From positions 372,001-436,000 of the forward strand of contig CBDDKS010000006.1 of assembly GCA_965230335.1 (NCBI GenBank): a stretch of 64,000 bases of DNA, read 5' to 3'. This document shows, piece after piece, positions 44,553 to 53,724 of this stretch (the stretch's first letter is position 1; every line of letters begins with the position of its first letter). The position numbers and the translations under genes were made by a program. The notes beneath the pieces were generated by a model, which saw nothing but the letters and a program-made list of their open reading frames with translations, did no database searches and was not told the DNA's origin. Origin of the DNA: CBDDKS01 sp965230335 (GTDB taxonomy: Bacteria > Pseudomonadota > Gammaproteobacteria > Enterobacterales > Kangiellaceae).

Positions 44553-45455
44553 TCAATCATTCAATCGGGTTATTTTGTAACCCTTTTTCTTCAGTAATGC
44601 CAATACGCTATCCTCTCCTATTAAGTGCATGGCACCTACCAAAATAAATTCTTTTTCTTTGGTTTGCATCATTTTTTCTATTTTCGGTATCCAGTTTTTA
44701 TTACGTTGTACCAATAAGGCTTCATAGGCTTGAGGGTATTCTTTTATTTTATTTAACTCTTTCAATATATCGTCTGTATCACCCTGAAAAATGTCATTAA
44801 TTAATTCTGATATATAGGCTTTAAATTCTACAGGTCCCATTCCTTGCATCGTTCTTAATAAATACTCAATTTCTTCATTTTCTTTGCCATCTTCGCTATG
44901 TAGCAAAATACTGAGTTGCTCTTCAATAGATTCCAAAGCTAATGATGACTTTTTATCTTTTATCGCCTTTTTAGAAAAAATATTATCAATGCCGGGAATA
45001 TATGTCTTATCCATTTGAAACATGCCATAAAACATCAAACCTATCATCGGTGGCTTAAATCCTTTTATTTGCTCAATATTAATGGACCACTTTTTCAAAT
45101 AATCACCTAATTTTTGATAATTCTCTTCAGACAATCGGGTTTTTAATGAAGAACCATCTTTATACAAAGCATCCGACATCATTTTCTGCGCATAGGCGGG
45201 ATTATTCACTTCCTGCATATCCACTTCAAAAGCCATGACTTCAGCCTTATTATACATTCTGTCATAAGCAGAAGGTAAACGTGGCAAATCACTCTGTCTT
45301 AAAATATGAATGGTACCACCTATATAGGCCTCTTGATTGTTCTTTTCTATTTTCCATATTAAGGGACTTTCCTTTAAGGGACTTTCCTGTGGTGTTTTTG
45401 CCTGCAAAGCCAATACATGGAACACAACAATCATACATAATAATTGACGAATCAT
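44553..45455 (-). CDS. TraB/GumN family exported protein
   Basis: 300 residues. A signal peptide (LLCMIVVFHVLALQA) precedes the TraB/PrgY/GumN domain, with the diagnostic GGTIHILRQSDLPRLP near the start and LVGAMHLIGEDSVLALLKKKGY at the end. These two G-x-x-H motifs are thought to bind metal in this Tiki-like protease superfamily. The protein is likely periplasmic or lipid-anchored at best weakly; no lipobox is seen. The substrate is unknown. A repeated Pro-Leu-Lys-Glu-Ser (ESPLKESPL) follows the cleavage region. Confidence 0.88.
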   Translation of the reverse strand: MIRQLLCMIVVFHVLALQAKTPQESPLKESPLIWKIEKNNQEAYIGGTIHILRQSDLPRLPSAYDRMYNKAEVMAFEVDMQEVNNPAYAQKMMSDALYKDGSSLKTRLSEENYQKLGDYLKKWSINIEQIKGFKPPMIGLMFYGMFQMDKTYIPGIDNIFSKKAIKDKKSSLALESIEEQLSILLHSEDGKENEEIEYLLRTMQGMGPVEFKAYISELINDIFQGDTDDILKELNKIKEYPQAYEALLVQRNKNWIPKIEKMMQTKEKEFILVGAMHLIGEDSVLALLKKKGYKITRLND

Positions 45456-45640
45456 GGCACTCTCCTAATTTCATTTTTCAGCTCATTAGAGTCTGTTGCT
45501 GCAACTTTCCCTAATATTCAAATGCTGTTATTTATTCATTCAATGTCTACATTTCATAGCATACTCAATCTACTCTCTTTGTGATTTTCCTGTCAGCAAA
45601 CATCATCCAGATAAGATTCAATAAAAATAGCTTAAAAAAC

Positions 45641-45663
45641 AAAACCCCGCATCGCAGGGTTTT
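45641..45663 (-). terminator. Terminator of the cold-shock gene
   Basis: AAAACCC (45641-45647) pairs with GGGTTTT (45657-45663) around a 9-nt loop. On the minus strand the hairpin runs into a T-rich tract (45633-45640). It lies 34 nt beyond the csp stop codon. Confidence 0.75.
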
Positions 45664-45696
45664 ATCTAATTGTTTTTTAATAAAATATCTTTAATT

Positions 45697-45900
45697 TTAT
45701 TGAGGATTCACATTAGCAGCTTGCGGGCCTTTTGGACCTGCTTCCACTTCAAAAGAGACTGCTTGTCCCTCAGCTAACGTCTTAAAACCGTCGCCTTGAA
45801 TAGCAGAAAAATGTACAAAAACATCTGCACTGCCATCTTCTGGAGATATAAAGCCAAAGCCTTTTGATTCATTAAACCACTTTACTGTACCTGTTGCCAT
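45697..45900 (-). CDS. Cold-shock domain protein (CspA family)
   Basis: 67 residues, the usual Csp size. RNP1 (KGFGFISPEDG) and RNP2 (DVFVHFSAI) are intact, and the C-terminus is GPKGPQAANVNPQ. It binds single-stranded RNA or DNA and melts RNA structures. I start it at the ATG of MATGTVKWF at 45900, preceded by GGTGG; an upstream in-frame GTG would add three residues. A 400-nt gene-free stretch lies upstream and may contain a long 5' leader, as in cold-induced csp genes, but I cannot identify a cold box. Confidence 0.96.
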   Translation of the reverse strand: MATGTVKWFNESKGFGFISPEDGSADVFVHFSAIQGDGFKTLAEGQAVSFEVEAGPKGPQAANVNPQ

Positions 45901-46301
45901 TGAAACCACCGTAACATGCTAGAAGATTAAAACAAAACTGCGTTAATTTTTGTATCCTGTACACCAATTGCCAGGTAGAGAAACACAGCAAAAAGCATGG
46001 TACACCAAGCCTAGGGATAATACCAGTTTTTTATCATGAATTTTATGAATCTCCCTTCTCAACTTAATGAAATATCTCACTATACTTTTTTTCATATTTA
46101 TCAATCAATTGAATTCAACTACCCCACATGAACTTTCCCTCAACCTACTTAAAGTTAGTGGTATCCCAAGAAGCTACCCTCTCCACCGAGATATCACAAA
46201 AATGATGGAGAATGACTGACTTTAAATGCCTAAAACAAGTAAAGAATGTTAACGATACTTTAAGTGACACATTTCACAATCCAATAAAATCAAAAAAGAC
46301 T
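45901..46301. other. Gene-free region upstream of csp
   Basis: No supported gene. It is AT-rich with no tRNA or clear hairpin, and contains GTGTAC repeats near 45960 and 45998. It probably includes the promoter and leader of the cold-shock gene on the minus strand. Confidence 0.4.
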
Positions 46302-46569
46302 AGAGCCTGTTTATCTTTTATAGTTTACACCTGTTAATTTTGTAAAAGCTTCAATCAAGGCACGAAGAGCGCAGTTTGGTTATTCCAAATAAGCGATAAG
46401 TAACGCAGAGAGAAGCTTTTACAGGCTTAACCCTTTGGGCTGAGTCTATTTTTTTGCCCAACTGTGTTATCAATCGTTCAAATAGAATGACTATTATTCT
46501 CTCTTTCTGCCTTGTTGGTCAAAAAAATAGCTCTCAGCAGGTTTAAACTATAAAGGATAAACAGGCTCT
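46302..46569. mobile_element. MITE-like element with 32-bp terminal inverted repeats
   Basis: The ends 46302-46333 and 46538-46569 are inverted repeats matching at 30 of 32 positions, both starting AGAGCCTGTTTATC. A second perfect inner pair, TGTAAAAGCTTC with GAAGCTTTTACA, lies at 46341-46352 and 46412-46423. There is no ORF of transposase size, so the 268-bp unit would be non-autonomous. A target-site duplication is not evident. Partial copies occur at several other places in the window. Confidence 0.75.
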
Positions 46570-46705
46570 CAATAATCAAATTCTTTACTGATGTATTCCA
46601 TTGAAAGTTTCCCATAATTGTCTATGGTTAAAATATAGCCAAACAATCCAATGATGTTTTTAAATGATTAAAAATATCATTTTGAGTTTATTTATAGGAT
46701 CTGCT

Positions 46706-49642
46706 ATGACCATTGCTAAAAAAACCCTGATTGGTGCTTTAATAGGTTCAACACTTTTTCTTTTAATTACTGCCGGATTGGTGGCAACCATCAGCTTTAA
46801 TATTGCCGATAAATTTATTGAAAAGAGTGTTAGTCATCATTTAACAGCCACCAGAGAAATTCAAAAAGATCAAATTTACGATTACCTGGATACTATCAAA
46901 AAACAAATCATTACATTTTCCAATAATGAAATGATGGTCACTGCCAGTAAAGCATTTAAAACACACTTTCATAATTTCCCAATTTTGGCTGAAAGTAACG
47001 GTAATGATTTAAATGAAATGAAATCGGCCCTTAGCCAATACTATAACAATGAATTTGGTGCTCGATATAAAAGCCGTAACCCTCATATGACTCACTCTAC
47101 AACCAGTTTATTAAATGCTGTGGCTGATAAAGGTATTTATGCACAGTACTATTTTATTGCAGACAATCCTAACCCACTAGGAGCAAAAGATGCCCTAAAC
47201 ACTATCAACCCAGGCGGCAATTACTCTAGAGCACATAACCGCTTTCATCCTATTATTAGGCAATATCTCAATGAATTTGAATATTATGATATTTTTATTA
47301 TTGATCCCGAAACCGGACATATTGTTTATTCTGTATTTAAAGAATTGGACTTTGGTACTTCATTAACAACCGGACCTTACGCCAATAGCGGTTTAGCTGA
47401 CGTTTTTCGAAAAGCAGTGAAAAGCAATGAAGCCAATTATGTGGCTTTTTCCCGATTTAAATCTTATACCCCCTCTTACGAAGATCCTGCTTCTTTTGTT
47501 GCCTCTCCCATACAAAATAAAAATGGTGAAACCATTGCCATTCTTGCCTTCCAAATGCCCATTGATAAAATCAATGCCATTATGTCTTTTCAGAAAAATT
47601 GGCGTGATAATGGACTGGGAGAAACTGGCGAAAGCTTTCTTGTCAGTGAAGATTATATGACACAAACTATCCGCCGTCAGCTTATTGAACATCCAGAACA
47701 GTATTTTTCATATCTTAAGAACAGTGATATGGATCCTGATACTCTAGACACTATAAAATCCAAAGAAACCAATATAGGATTTCAGACAATACGCAGTGAC
47801 AGTGTCAAAGAAGCATTAAGTGGTCGTTCAGGTTTAATCACAATAACGGATTTGCGTGAAGAAAAAGTACTTTCTGCTTATACATTTATTGAATTTTTAG
47901 GCAGTCGTTTTGCATTACTCAGTCAAATGGATGTCAAAGAAGCTTTTGAATATCGAAGCGCCATTATTACTTCCGTTGCTGTCAGTACTTTTATTATTAC
48001 TTTTATCGTTTTGATATCTATTGGTTTTATTGTATGGCGTTTAACAAGACAACTGTCAAAACTACTGGATAATGCCGTTTCTGTTGCTACTCAGGTTTCA
48101 CGAGGTAAGCGGGCAACCATCACAGGACATGAACGCCAAGATGAAGTTGGGAAGCTCATGTCAGCTCTGGAACATATGCAAACTGAATTAATTTCAGGCT
48201 TTGAGCAGCGAGAAGAAAGTTCACAACGTTTAACTCAAGCATTAGATAACGTCCAATCAGGTGTTATTGTCACTGATGCAGATAAACACATCATCTATTT
48301 TAACAAGGCGATTTCACAGTTATTACAACATTCAGAACAACACCTGAATAAAGGCAGTGTTCATTTTGATAAAGATACCATTATCGGAAGTCATGTTGAT
48401 TCATTCCACGAAAACTTTTCAAAAAATTCAACACGGCCCAATCAAATCCAATTAGGGCATTCCATTATATCTACGAATAGCAACTCAGTCATTGATACCG
48501 ATGGCGATTATATAGGAACTGTTATAGAGTGGCGGGATGAAACAGATGAAATCAGTTTCCAAAATGAAATCGATGATTTAGTGGCCACAGCCAGTGGCGG
48601 TGATCTTTCCAAACGTATTAACATCACCAATAAAGCTGATGCCTTTAAAAAATTAGGCGAAGGTCTTAATTCTTTAATGGAAATCAACAGTCAATTTGTT
48701 AATGATATGAGTAACGTGTTTAAAAACCTGGCAAAAGGTGATCTTTCTCAAAATTTAAATACACATTACCAGGGGGAATTTGAAAATATAAAAGTGGATG
48801 CCAACAATACCTTAGAACAACTGAAAGAAATCATGACAAAAGTCTCGGATACTTCAGATACCGTCGAGAATCTGGCTCGTGATGTCACCAATGGTAATTC
48901 GGCATTATCACAACGTACTGAATCACAGGCGGCCTCTTTAGAAGAAACGGCTGCCAGTATGGAAGAAATCAACTCCACTGTTGCACAAAGTGCTGACAAT
49001 GCCGATGAAGCCAATCATAGTGCCATTGGCGCAAAATCCAAAGCACAACAAGGTGGAGAAATTGTTCAGGAAGCCATTACAGCAATGTCCGATATTTTGG
49101 AATCCAGTAAAAAAATCAATGACATTATCAGTGTGATTGATGAAATTGCTTTTCAAACCAACTTATTGGCACTGAATGCTGCCGTTGAAGCAGCCAGAGC
49201 AGGAGAACAAGGCAGAGGTTTTGCCGTTGTCGCCAGTGAAGTCCGAACATTGTCCCAACGTTCTGCAAATGCCGCAAAAGAAATAAAAGATTTGATTCAG
49301 GATAGCGTTGTCAAAGTCGAGTTAGGTTCCGATCTGGTTAATCGCTCAGGAGAAACACTGACAGATATTGTCAGTGCGGTAGAAGATGTTGCTGATAGAA
49401 TTGAACAAATGGCAACGGCCGCTCAAGAGCAACGTTCTGGTATTAATCAAATTAACAGTGCCATTTCACAAATGGATACCATGACACAACAAAATGCCGA
49501 GCTGGTTGATCAAACATCGACCGCCAGCCACGAAATGCAGGAACAAATGTTAGAACTGAATCAATTGATTAGCTTTTTTAAACACCATACTCATTCTGAT
49601 AACAGCGGCAAAGAACAAATCCTGCAAGCTATCAATCATTAA
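46706..49642 (+). CDS. Methyl-accepting chemotaxis protein with PAS domain
   Basis: About 978 residues from the ATG at 46706, which has an AGGA site; an ATG at 46664 lacks one. TM1 (about 7-30) and TM2 (about 415-445) bracket a large periplasmic sensor of nearly 390 residues, probably a Cache-type domain. A HAMP follows (SRGKRATITGHERQDEVGKL), then a PAS-like domain (DNVQSGVIVTDADKHIIYFN), a second HAMP-like segment (ASGGDLSKRINIT, AKGDLSQNL) and a classical signalling tip (EIAFQTNLLALNAAVEAARA). There is no C-terminal CheR-binding pentapeptide. The ligand is unknown. No che genes are nearby. Confidence 0.93.
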   Translation: MTIAKKTLIGALIGSTLFLLITAGLVATISFNIADKFIEKSVSHHLTATREIQKDQIYDYLDTIKKQIITFSNNEMMVTASKAFKTHFHNFPILAESNGNDLNEMKSALSQYYNNEFGARYKSRNPHMTHSTTSLLNAVADKGIYAQYYFIADNPNPLGAKDALNTINPGGNYSRAHNRFHPIIRQYLNEFEYYDIFIIDPETGHIVYSVFKELDFGTSLTTGPYANSGLADVFRKAVKSNEANYVAFSRFKSYTPSYEDPASFVASPIQNKNGETIAILAFQMPIDKINAIMSFQKNWRDNGLGETGESFLVSEDYMTQTIRRQLIEHPEQYFSYLKNSDMDPDTLDTIKSKETNIGFQTIRSDSVKEALSGRSGLITITDLREEKVLSAYTFIEFLGSRFALLSQMDVKEAFEYRSAIITSVAVSTFIITFIVLISIGFIVWRLTRQLSKLLDNAVSVATQVSRGKRATITGHERQDEVGKLMSALEHMQTELISGFEQREESSQRLTQALDNVQSGVIVTDADKHIIYFNKAISQLLQHSEQHLNKGSVHFDKDTIIGSHVDSFHENFSKNSTRPNQIQLGHSIISTNSNSVIDTDGDYIGTVIEWRDETDEISFQNEIDDLVATASGGDLSKRINITNKADAFKKLGEGLNSLMEINSQFVNDMSNVFKNLAKGDLSQNLNTHYQGEFENIKVDANNTLEQLKEIMTKVSDTSDTVENLARDVTNGNSALSQRTESQAASLEETAASMEEINSTVAQSADNADEANHSAIGAKSKAQQGGEIVQEAITAMSDILESSKKINDIISVIDEIAFQTNLLALNAAVEAARAGEQGRGFAVVASEVRTLSQRSANAAKEIKDLIQDSVVKVELGSDLVNRSGETLTDIVSAVEDVADRIEQMATAAQEQRSGINQINSAISQMDTMTQQNAELVDQTSTASHEMQEQMLELNQLISFFKHHTHSDNSGKEQILQAINH

Positions 49643-49773
49643 ATTTATCTCAAGAATAATCAACGGTATGATGTTAAATCTCAACTCTTAACTATAAAAA
49701 TTATTTATAATTTGACAGCTCACTCATTCTTATTCAATTATTTTTTATGACAGCCCATACATTAGGAGACAAC

Positions 49774-50430
49774 ATGAATAAACTCTTCACCATTGCAAGC
49801 TTTGTCATTCTTAGTACTTCACAAGCCTATGCACAATTATCTATTGACGGTACTTTAACCAGTGATTATGTGTTTAGAGGTATTTCTGCCTCTGATGAAG
49901 AAGCAGCATTACAAATTAATTTTAATTATGGCTTTTCTTCTGGTGCTTACGCTGGCGTTTGGGCATCGACACTATCTGAAACTGATGATCAAGAAGTTGA
50001 TTATTTTGTCGGTTACAACAATAAAATTAATGATGAACTTTCTTATGATGTTAATTATACTTTTTATAGCTACCATGGACTGGGGCTTGCACAAAGTATT
50101 GACTACGGAGAACTCATCTTTAACGTAACTTATAATGACATGATAAATTTTGTTTTGGGTTATGCCAATGACTTTGGCAATGCAGACGAAACTGGAATTT
50201 ATGTTGCTGTTGGTGGCTCTCATAGCTTCAATGAAAGTACCGCCTTAAATGTAGGTGTTGGCAGTTATTCTTTCGATGAAACAACAGAAGATTACATCCA
50301 CTATCACGTTGGTGTTAGCAAATCTTTTGAAAAAATCAGCCTCGATTTAACCTACCATGATACGGATATAGACAATAGCGACATTGCTGATGGTCGTTTG
50401 GTTTTAAGTGTGAACTTATCCATTTTATAA
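49774..50430 (+). CDS. TorF-family putative outer-membrane protein (TIGR02001)
   Basis: 218 residues. The signal peptide ends at SQAYA. The mature chain opens with LSIDGTLTSDYVFRGISASD, characteristic of the TIGR02001/TorF family, and continues as alternating beta strands (YAGVWAST, VDYFVGYNNKI, LSYDVNYTFYSY) ending in LVLSVNLSIL, fit for an outer-membrane barrel. The ATG at 49774 follows an AGGAG site; an upstream in-frame start would add nine residues. The transported substrate is unknown. It lies 131 nt downstream of the chemoreceptor and may be separate from it. Confidence 0.87.
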   Translation: MNKLFTIASFVILSTSQAYAQLSIDGTLTSDYVFRGISASDEEAALQINFNYGFSSGAYAGVWASTLSETDDQEVDYFVGYNNKINDELSYDVNYTFYSYHGLGLAQSIDYGELIFNVTYNDMINFVLGYANDFGNADETGIYVAVGGSHSFNESTALNVGVGSYSFDETTEDYIHYHVGVSKSFEKISLDLTYHDTDIDNSDIADGRLVLSVNLSIL

Positions 50431-50713
50431 GATTCACTTTTATAAGACTTACGGTCTTTTTCATCTTGCCACATATAGTCTATTGACAATCATTCAAGCA
50501 AAGGACTGCTCGTTTTTTACAGATGAGTTTCCTATATATTTGCCATCCAATTAAAAATACCTTATTGAGATTGTAAAGAATTTTATCAACTTTTGATAAT
50601 TGTTTTTTAAAGGATCTTTTTTTACTTGTGTTCATACAAAAAATTAGATAATGTCCCGTTTTATTTATAGAATAAGACCAACTCTATTATTTGTGTCAAT
50701 TTGAGGAATTCCC

Positions 50714-52000
50714 ATGTCTACCGATGTCTTTGCTGACGCTCTTGCCCGTGTGAAACAAATAGGAAACAAAGCAAAAGTTTCGCCAGAAGTAATCGATAAT
50801 TTACTGCACCCCAAAAGTACGATGACAGCTTCTCTTCCTGTCAGAATGGACAATGGCTCTACACAGTACTTTACTGGTTATCGCTGCCAGTACAATAATG
50901 TTCTGGGCCCGACAAAAGGCGGGATTCGTTATCACCCGGATGTCTCATTAGAAGAAGTTCAGGCACTTGCCCTTTGGATGACCATAAAGTGTGCCGTTGC
51001 CGGACTTCCCTACGGAGGTGGTAAAGGTGGCATTATTGTTGACCCCAAAAAACTGTCGCCGATGGAACTTGAACGATTATCCAGAGCTTATGTCCGATCA
51101 ATGGCAGATTTTATTGGGCCACAAACAGACATTCCTGCTCCCGATGTCTATACCAATGCACGTATTATGGGCTGGATGGCCGATGAATATGAAGCTATCA
51201 AACGAGTGAAAGCACCGGGTGTCATTACTGGCAAGCCCATTCGCCTGGGCGGTAGTCTGGGTCGTGATGATGCAACAGGGCGTGGTGCTTATCTTTGTAC
51301 ACTTGAATTGACCAAGCGTCTTAATCTAAAACCTGAGGAAACCACAGTCGCTGTGCAGGGTTTCGGTAATGGCGGTTACCATGCTGTCAGACTATTACAG
51401 GAAGCAGGATACAAAATTGTGGCTATCAGTGATTCTCAAGGCGGTATTTATTCTGAGAATGGATTTGACGTCAAGAGTGTTTATCAAGAGAAGTCACGTT
51501 CCCGTCGTGTTAAAGCCGTTTATTGTAATCAATCTGTGTGTGAACAAGTCGATCACCAGGCGATTTCCAATGAAGAACTACTGGAACTCGATGTCGATAT
51601 TTTAATTCCTGCCGCATTGGAAGGTGTCATTCATGAAAATAATGCCGCCAAGATTAAAGCCAAATATATTGTCGAAGTGGCTAATGGTCCCATCGAAAGT
51701 GATGCCGATGCCATTATTGATGACAAGGGTATCATTGTTATCCCTGACGTATTAGCCAATGCAGGTGGCGTAACTGTCAGTTACTTTGAGTGGGCGCAAA
51801 ACCGGGCCGGATTTTCCTGGACACTCGAAGAAGTTCATCAACGACTGGAAGGTATCATGATTCGTGCTTTTGATGATATTTGGCAATTATCACAACAAGA
51901 AAACTACAGTATGCGTGATGCGGCCTATAGTGTCGCCATGCGGAGAATTGGTGAAGCCATTGAAGCCCATGGCACCCGTGATTACTTTAGCACTTCTTGA
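50714..52000 (+). CDS. gdhA: Glutamate dehydrogenase
   Basis: 428 residues, the size of the hexameric Glu/Leu/Phe/Val dehydrogenase family. The substrate-binding lysines are in GPTKGGIRYHPDVS and MTIKCAVAGLPYGGGKGGI; the catalytic Asp is in the DIPAPDVYTNARIMGWM segment. The dinucleotide loop is VAVQGFGNGGYHAVRLL. It interconverts glutamate and 2-oxoglutarate plus ammonia. The coenzyme cannot be decided by eye. The start follows a GAGGAATT site. It fits with hutG and tryptophan dioxygenase as amino-acid breakdown, though these are not linked. A fragment of the AGCCTG element follows within 10 nt of its stop. Confidence 0.96.
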   Translation: MSTDVFADALARVKQIGNKAKVSPEVIDNLLHPKSTMTASLPVRMDNGSTQYFTGYRCQYNNVLGPTKGGIRYHPDVSLEEVQALALWMTIKCAVAGLPYGGGKGGIIVDPKKLSPMELERLSRAYVRSMADFIGPQTDIPAPDVYTNARIMGWMADEYEAIKRVKAPGVITGKPIRLGGSLGRDDATGRGAYLCTLELTKRLNLKPEETTVAVQGFGNGGYHAVRLLQEAGYKIVAISDSQGGIYSENGFDVKSVYQEKSRSRRVKAVYCNQSVCEQVDHQAISNEELLELDVDILIPAALEGVIHENNAAKIKAKYIVEVANGPIESDADAIIDDKGIIVIPDVLANAGGVTVSYFEWAQNRAGFSWTLEEVHQRLEGIMIRAFDDIWQLSQQENYSMRDAAYSVAMRRIGEAIEAHGTRDYFSTS

Positions 52001-52008
52001 CGTTATAG

Positions 52009-52028
52009 GAGCTGTTTATCTTTATATA
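52009..52028 (+). repeat. Tip fragment of the AGCCTG element family after gdhA
   Basis: GAGCTGTTTATCTTTATATA differs from the left end of the complete element (GAGCCTGTTTATCTTTTATA) by two single-base deletions and a changed end. It starts 9 nt after the gdhA stop. Confidence 0.5.
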
Positions 52029-52169
52029 ACTGAATCAGACAATTTCAGCATAATGATTTACTTTGTGAAAAATGCTGTTGTTTATGATTAGCCAAAACAA
52101 TGTTCACCTGCTTTGTACCAGTTTAAAGTAATACAGCAATACTCATATCAAAATACTTATATAAAAACG

Positions 52170-52262
52170 ATTTCGCACCGCTTCGCTGTGTGCGACTGAC
52201 TTTTCCAAGAGCGGCAAAGTCAGCAAAACGCCCGAAACACTCCTACGGAGGGTACTTGTCGT
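52170..52262 (-). repeat. Dispersed repeat, copy B
   Basis: The segment TTTCGCACCGCTTCGCTGTG, then TGCGACTGACTTTT, is the reverse complement of copy A at 7060-7103. The match weakens beyond it but continues through GTTTTGCT and a CCGTAGG block in the same order on the minus strand. An extra segment GACTTTGCCGC is present here only. Confidence 0.7.
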
Positions 52263-52389
52263 GTATTATGATTTAAGTACGGAGCCATTCTTTTAGGTTA
52301 CAGTTTGCTTGAAGCAAAAAGATAGTCTTAAAATTCAACAAACTTTCACATCAAGTGAGTGCCCGCGCAGCGACGAAGCTTCTTTCTAA

Positions 52390-53193
52390 TTAACCCACTG
52401 AAATTCTTTCACCAGTTTCTAAATTTAGTGCCGTTAATAATCCTCCCCATACACAACCTGTATCCAGAGCTTCGAAGCGCTCATTACTTAAATCACCATC
52501 CAATGATGCCCAATGACCAAAAACAATACGTATATGGCTTTCCAGGGATAAAGGCAAACTAAACCAGGGATATAATCCTTTAGGTTTCATATAAGGTGCC
52601 ACTTTGCAGGTTAAATCCAAACCACCCAACTCATCACAATAACGTATGCGTGTTAACGCATTGGTAATATAACGTAGCTTCGCTTGCTTCTTATGTGAGT
52701 CATCCCAGAATCTAGGCTCATTGTTATACATCTTTCTTAAAAACTTCTTTCTTTTTTCATGATGTTGCAAAACCGTTTCCACATCTTGCGCACGAGTTAA
52801 CACATCTTCTAAATTCCAATGATTGGGAACACCAGCATGCACCATCAAGGTCTGATATTTTTCTTCATAAAAAGCCAAAGGCTGATGCGCCAGCCACTCA
52901 ATTAAGTAATGAAATTCAGGTTGTAATAATTCATCAAAAGTATCTTTTCGACGTAACTCATGAGCCCCTTCAGCGACAGCCAGTAAATGCAAATCATGGT
53001 TTCCTAGCACTATTTGTATATTGTCCTTATGTGCATAACAATATCTGAGGGTATTCAATGAGTTAGGTCCTCTATTAACAATATCACCACAAATAAACAA
53101 TCGATCTTTATCCCACTGAATATCTAATTTTTTAATCAATGCAATAAAGTGGTCAAAACACCCCTGAATATCTCCAATAGCATAATCCGCCAT
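52390..53193 (-). CDS. apaH: Bis(5'-nucleosyl)-tetraphosphatase, symmetrical (ApaH)
   Basis: 267 residues. It is a metallophosphoesterase that cleaves Ap4A to two ADP and can remove Np4 caps from RNA. Metal-binding motifs are intact: GDIQGCFDHF, GDIVNRGPNSL, GNHDLHLLAVA, and the later HAGVPNHW and FGHWASLDG. It lies 21 nt after apaG, the common apaG-apaH order. The full C-terminus GERISVG is present. Confidence 0.97.
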   Translation of the reverse strand: MADYAIGDIQGCFDHFIALIKKLDIQWDKDRLFICGDIVNRGPNSLNTLRYCYAHKDNIQIVLGNHDLHLLAVAEGAHELRRKDTFDELLQPEFHYLIEWLAHQPLAFYEEKYQTLMVHAGVPNHWNLEDVLTRAQDVETVLQHHEKRKKFLRKMYNNEPRFWDDSHKKQAKLRYITNALTRIRYCDELGGLDLTCKVAPYMKPKGLYPWFSLPLSLESHIRIVFGHWASLDGDLSNERFEALDTGCVWGGLLTALNLETGERISVG

Positions 53194-53214
53194 CTACCAC
53201 TCTCTTATATAAAA

Positions 53215-53592
53215 CTAATGCAGAATGCCTGGTTGAGTTAAACTGAATAAGGGTATTTGCATTTCAAAAGACACACCATCATCACTCTGCATCTGATAAC
53301 TGCCCTCCATGGTACCTAGCGGTGTTTTCAAAATGGCGCCACTCGTATATTCATAAGACTCACCCGCTGCTATATAAGGCTGTTCACCCAATACACCTTT
53401 ACCTTTGACTTCCTTAACATCACCATCTGCATCCGTAATAATCCAGTGACGGGTTAATAATCTTGCTCCCGACTGACTATGATTATTGATTTTCACCGTG
53501 TAGGCAAATACAAACTCATTATCATCAGAATTGGATTGTTCTTGTATAAATTGGGTATTCACCCGGATACTCATGGCTTTTAAAGCAGGCAT
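53215..53592 (-). CDS. apaG: ApaG protein
   Basis: 125 residues, the standard length, with a fibronectin-III-like fold. Family motifs are FAYTVKINNHSQSGARLL, HWIITDADGDVKEVKGKGVLGEQP and AGESYEYTSGAILKTPLGTMEGSYQM. Its function is not settled; the gene is commonly paired with apaH. An AGAGGT site lies just before the ATG. No ksgA or surA lies upstream as in enterics. Confidence 0.97.
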   Translation of the reverse strand: MPALKAMSIRVNTQFIQEQSNSDDNEFVFAYTVKINNHSQSGARLLTRHWIITDADGDVKEVKGKGVLGEQPYIAAGESYEYTSGAILKTPLGTMEGSYQMQSDDGVSFEMQIPLFSLTQPGILH

Positions 53593-53724
53593 GGTTTACC
53601 TCTGTAGAAATCCTTTCATATTGGAGCTGGTTAATTTCTCATCAAACTCTGTTGTATATTGTGAGACAATTATACCATTAATTATTTTAAAATCTTAGAG
53701 GGCGACTTAGGACATCTTGATATT

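Larger units (their letters stand above)
52001..52389. other. Gene-free region with two repeat fragments
   Basis: No gene is supported. The stretch holds an element tip at 52009-52028, copy B of the dispersed repeat (about 52170-52262) and AT-rich sequence. It separates convergent gdhA and apaH, and any terminator is probably provided by the repeats; none is clear. Confidence 0.5.

Noticed and set aside
45485..45500. AGAGTCTGTTGCTGC as another element tip
   Set aside because: Only the first bases match and no extension of similarity is seen.
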